The position numbers and the translations under genes are program-made. DNA of 64,000 bases from Halichondria panicea (Eukaryota; Porifera; Demospongiae; Suberitida; Halichondriidae): positions 6,146,071 through 6,210,070 of the forward strand of contig NC_087380.1 of the NCBI RefSeq assembly GCF_963675165.1, given 5' to 3'. Positions 61,516-64,000 of this stretch are shown one piece after another. Position 1 is the stretch's first letter, and the number at the start of each line of letters is the position of its first letter. The notes under the pieces were generated by a model. The model was not told where the DNA came from. It made no database searches and saw nothing but the letters and a program-made list of their open reading frames with translations.

Positions 61516-62213
61516 ATTGAAAACTCGATGTAAAAAACTTGCCTGACTCAGCAATAATAGTGCTCGCGTGATGTTGTCCAGCCTCAATGCTTACAAGAAT
61601 ATCACGTGACAGGTATTTTCGCTCTAGACATTGGAGATGCAAGAACTCTGAAAACCGCTGTAAGACCCCATAATTATGTGCAACTCGTGTGCAGCTAACA
61701 TGTGAATTAATCAGAGGAAAGGAGACATACTGTGTAATCTTTGTAGCACCCATTCCAATCACATCCATGTATACAGCATGTCACTTGCAGTTCGTCTATC
61801 TCTCTACGCAAATGTTTGTCAGGAAAATACTGTGGGACAAGACAATTAATAATTAACACTATAATTATAGTGACTATAGATCGTTTGTTAATAGCTAAAA
61901 ACATTACAACTGAACTATACCTTAGTTCCATCACTTCCGAGCAATATTTGCCTGCAGCCATTCTGTGGACACCGTGTTGCCCTGTACGGAGAGGAGGGTA
62001 TCAATACTATAGCATGCTAGCGCGCTTATAAGTCTATACTTACTCTTTGTGTGTGTAGAATAACAGTCCAGCACAGTCTTCGCAGAGAAAATGCCCACAG
62101 TTGGTCTGCACAGCATCCTTCAAAATGTCATTACAACCTGGACAAATATAGTGCTGGTACTTTTCAGTATCTCCAACTCCAAAGAGATCTTCAAGATACA
62201 TTTTAGAAGACAT
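61516..62213 (-). CDS. TRAF-like RING / zinc-finger protein, 3' truncated
   Basis: Exons on the - strand: 62,213-62,044, 61,981-61,921, 61,829-61,731, 61,657-61,595 and possibly a 27-nt exon 61,542-61,516; phases agree (140 codons, no stop reached). Residues 24-66 form a RING (YICPGCNDIL, then VQTNCGHFLCEDC and RCPQNGC). Residues 78-110 (YFPDKHLRREIDEL, CCIHGCDWNGCYKDY) match the start of the TRAF zinc-finger region, with FLHLQC in exon 4. Known TRAFs are adaptor E3 ligases for TNF- and IL-1-type receptors. Further zinc fingers, the coiled coil and the MATH domain are not found downstream, where the 59,538-61,489 element begins. The gene may be broken, or exons may lie beyond the repeats. Confidence 0.75.
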
Positions 62214-62290
62214 TGTAGATCTATCAGAGTATTTTAGAGTAGACGTGCAAGGATAGCTACAGCTAGATCTAAACTAAATTATCTACTGTA

Positions 62291-62596
62291 CAGACCTAGA
62301 CTCGCAAGCCGTCACTGTTGCAGGCGAACACAGTAGACTGGTCAAACTCCGTGTAGAGACTCGTGTAAGGTTTGCCACGATATTTGTGGCAACTAACCGC
62401 ATGCGGTTAGTTGCCACTTACCGCAAGAGTTGATAGTGACGTTCTACGTAGCACAGCAGTATAGTGACGTCACGAAAACCGCAGCCACTTAGAATCTTAT
62501 CTGATATGCTGACTGTGCAACACAAGTCTCTACACGGAGTTTGACCAGTCTACTGTTCGCCTGCAACAGTGACGGCTTGCGAGTCTAGTACAGACC
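62291..62596. repeat. Near-perfect 75-bp inverted repeat upstream of the TRAF-like gene
   Basis: 62,291-62,365 and 62,521-62,596 are about 97% complementary (both contain gcaagccgtcactgttgcag or its complement). Inside is a perfect palindrome gcaactaaccgcatgcggtt plus agttgc (62,388-62,413). It sits about 80 bp above the ATG of the TRAF-like gene. Confidence 0.85.
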
Positions 62597-62901
62597 AGCT
62601 GCCATTTCAGGCTGACCAGCAACCTGACATCTATATTATAGCTAGCTATCTAGCTACGTAGGTACCTGTAAGTGACTGTACTACGTACGTAGACTACGTA
62701 CCTTTATAGAGCCCTTAGGCCTATTAGGGAAAGTACTTGAGAGCGCCCTGGAATCGAGGCTAACCCACAATTGCTGTAAATTTTTATTTCGCAAGCATTT
62801 GTATAGTGACTGTCTCAAATATTGAGAAGAATTCTCGCACGCATGAATGCATACACAATTATTTATGACATTGTAGCAAATATGGAGTTGCCACGAAATT
62901 A

Positions 62902-63865
62902 CTAGACTCTTAGTTCAGCTTCAGCTTTCAACCGCTGTATCTCAAAGTCTTTATGCTTACAGTGCACGCATTCACCGGAGGTAGGCTTTTGCTTTGGAGA
63001 ATGGACGAAGAAATTTTCTGCAAGGGTGGTAAACATATTTTTCGTGTGGGTGATGGAAGTCCAATGGCAAAGCATGTGGCCTTTGCCGAGGTAGGTCGTT
63101 TCCGTGGAGCAGACACATCAGCTGACACTAGTGGCATTGTGAGGGAAGTTTGTCTTGAACGGCAGTGAGACTTCTGTACTGCACTGGTGGTTTTGACACT
63201 TTCCATGAGAGGTTGATTACCCTTTACAAGGTTTAAAGGTATAGGTGGAAGACTGAGAGATCTGGAGTGAGACTTTTGGCCTTGTTTCACTGCCGACAGT
63301 TGATGGCGCTTACCTGATGACACTCTATTCACGGGTGGTTGTTGATGTGGATCGGGTATCTTTTGAAGAGAATCCATTTGCTTTGCTAATGGTTGCAGTT
63401 CGTGTTGAGTAAGGGGTAGTCTTGTGCAGAGATACTAAATGTATCGGAGAAGCCTGCACTTCCAGATACCAGCTGCGAAACCTCGCCCATGCGGTTGGTG
63501 CTCTCAGGGTCTGGTATACTCTCAAGATGAAGCTATTAAAAAAATTGCAGTATAGATGAGCATGCATGATATAAGGGTTTTACCTCGTTCTGAAAATAGT
63601 CTATCTGAGTGCCTGATACGTCTTGAAGAACCACCATAGGTTGAGTTACTTGTTCAAAGCATGAAAAGCTTTCAATTCCAGAGTCGAAACTTACTCTACT
63701 TTTAATGTCGGCAGCCACTTTTAGGGAGATACGATGTTGTGAGACTGAGGTGACACCTTTCCCTGGTAGCTCCTGAATCATGATAAGGCATCCATATGAT
63801 GGATGGAATGAAATACTCACACAACTTACCTGCACCAGAAACAAATGCATTTCTGTGTAATGGTC
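62902..63865 (-). pseudogene. Coiled-coil / Cys-X2-Cys gene, diverged copy 3, frameshifted
   Basis: The same exon plan as 57,335-58,878: a 36-nt exon (63,865-63,830), a middle exon (63,772-63,584, VTSVSQHRISLK ... DVSGTQIDYFQNE, parallel to SVSKRRASHVL ... EDRSGTLDAPTASNQ) and a last exon from 63,532. The last exon starts LHLESIPDPE and QLVSGSAG (compare IHFETTPEME and QLVPGSSG), then needs a frame change before SLPPIPLNLVKGNQPL. A second change is needed near 63,000 to reach SGECVHCKHKDFEIQRLKAE and the stop at 62,902. Two shifts suggest a pseudogene, unless introns or errors explain them. The 5' end lies outside the window. Confidence 0.6.
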
Positions 63866-64000
63866 CTGAAAAAAGGAATAATTTATGTAAACATGACAAT
63901 ACTCGTTTACATAGTTTTTTCCTTAGTTTGGAACACTAGATTACCAGATTACCGTACAGTGAGACATTTTTGTGAGGTGCAAAATTGAATGTTTTTCGAG

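Noticed and set aside
1-64000. CRISPR arrays, bacterial operons, tRNA or rRNA genes
   Set aside because: The direct repeats seen are minisatellites or transposon parts without spacer structure; no cloverleaf or rRNA-like sequence was noticed, and intron-bearing genes exclude a bacterial origin.

Overview
The window looks like nuclear DNA of an early-branching animal, most likely a demosponge (inference). It is AT-rich and has compact multi-exon genes with GT-AG introns as short as 48 bp. It carries clear metazoan families (a SETD9-type SET protein, a TRAF-type RING/zinc-finger protein, a proteinase-K-like subtilase) beside secreted proteins I do not recognise, and it is packed with short terminal-inverted-repeat elements. 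No bacterial operons, rRNA, tRNA or CRISPR arrays were seen. Gene models below were spliced by eye; exon phases were checked for consistency.

Region 1 (1-23,100): three tandem, diverged segmental units each carry one copy of a two-exon gene for a 207-aa secreted Cys-rich protein with a Lys-Arg site just after the signal peptide (2,408, 11,296 and 16,948, + strand). A fourth, longer relative (240 aa, Pro/Thr-rich tail) lies on the - strand at 22,163-22,947. All four keep a TATA box and a similar start region.

Region 2 (23,100-45,650): repeat-rich DNA with retrotransposon and Crinkler/RHS-like debris, then three - strand genes: a 224-aa secreted, probably helical, cytokine-like protein (28,045-29,112); a ten-exon gene for a 585-aa type II membrane protein with coiled coils and two C-terminal EF-hands (30,101-38,157); and a SETD9 homologue (38,418-45,642). 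The SETD9 gene is divergent from the subtilase across a gap under 300 bp.

Region 3 (45,900-59,100): the subtilase (45,924-48,248) and a convergent coiled-coil/Cys-X2-Cys gene form a unit duplicated in tandem about 9 kb further on. The copies have decayed reciprocally: subtilase 1 is intact and subtilase 2 broken, while coiled-coil gene 1 is broken and gene 2 intact. An intron of coiled-coil gene 1 is split by a 6.2-kb insertion (49,775-56,000). This insertion is an inverted, circularly permuted copy of sequence from 20,282-30,660 and includes a second intact cytokine-like gene and the last exons of the EF-hand gene. The order of blocks is what re-insertion of an extrachromosomal circle would give; this is the most striking feature of the window.

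Region 4 (59,100-64,000): a truncated TRAF-like gene (RING plus start of zinc fingers, - strand) runs into a 1.95-kb inverted-repeat element, and a frameshifted third member of the coiled-coil/Cys-X2-Cys family lies at the right edge. The window therefore combines signalling and secreted genes (TRAF, cytokine-like, dibasic-processed secreted proteins, subtilase) with heavy local duplication; a functional link between them is only a hypothesis.
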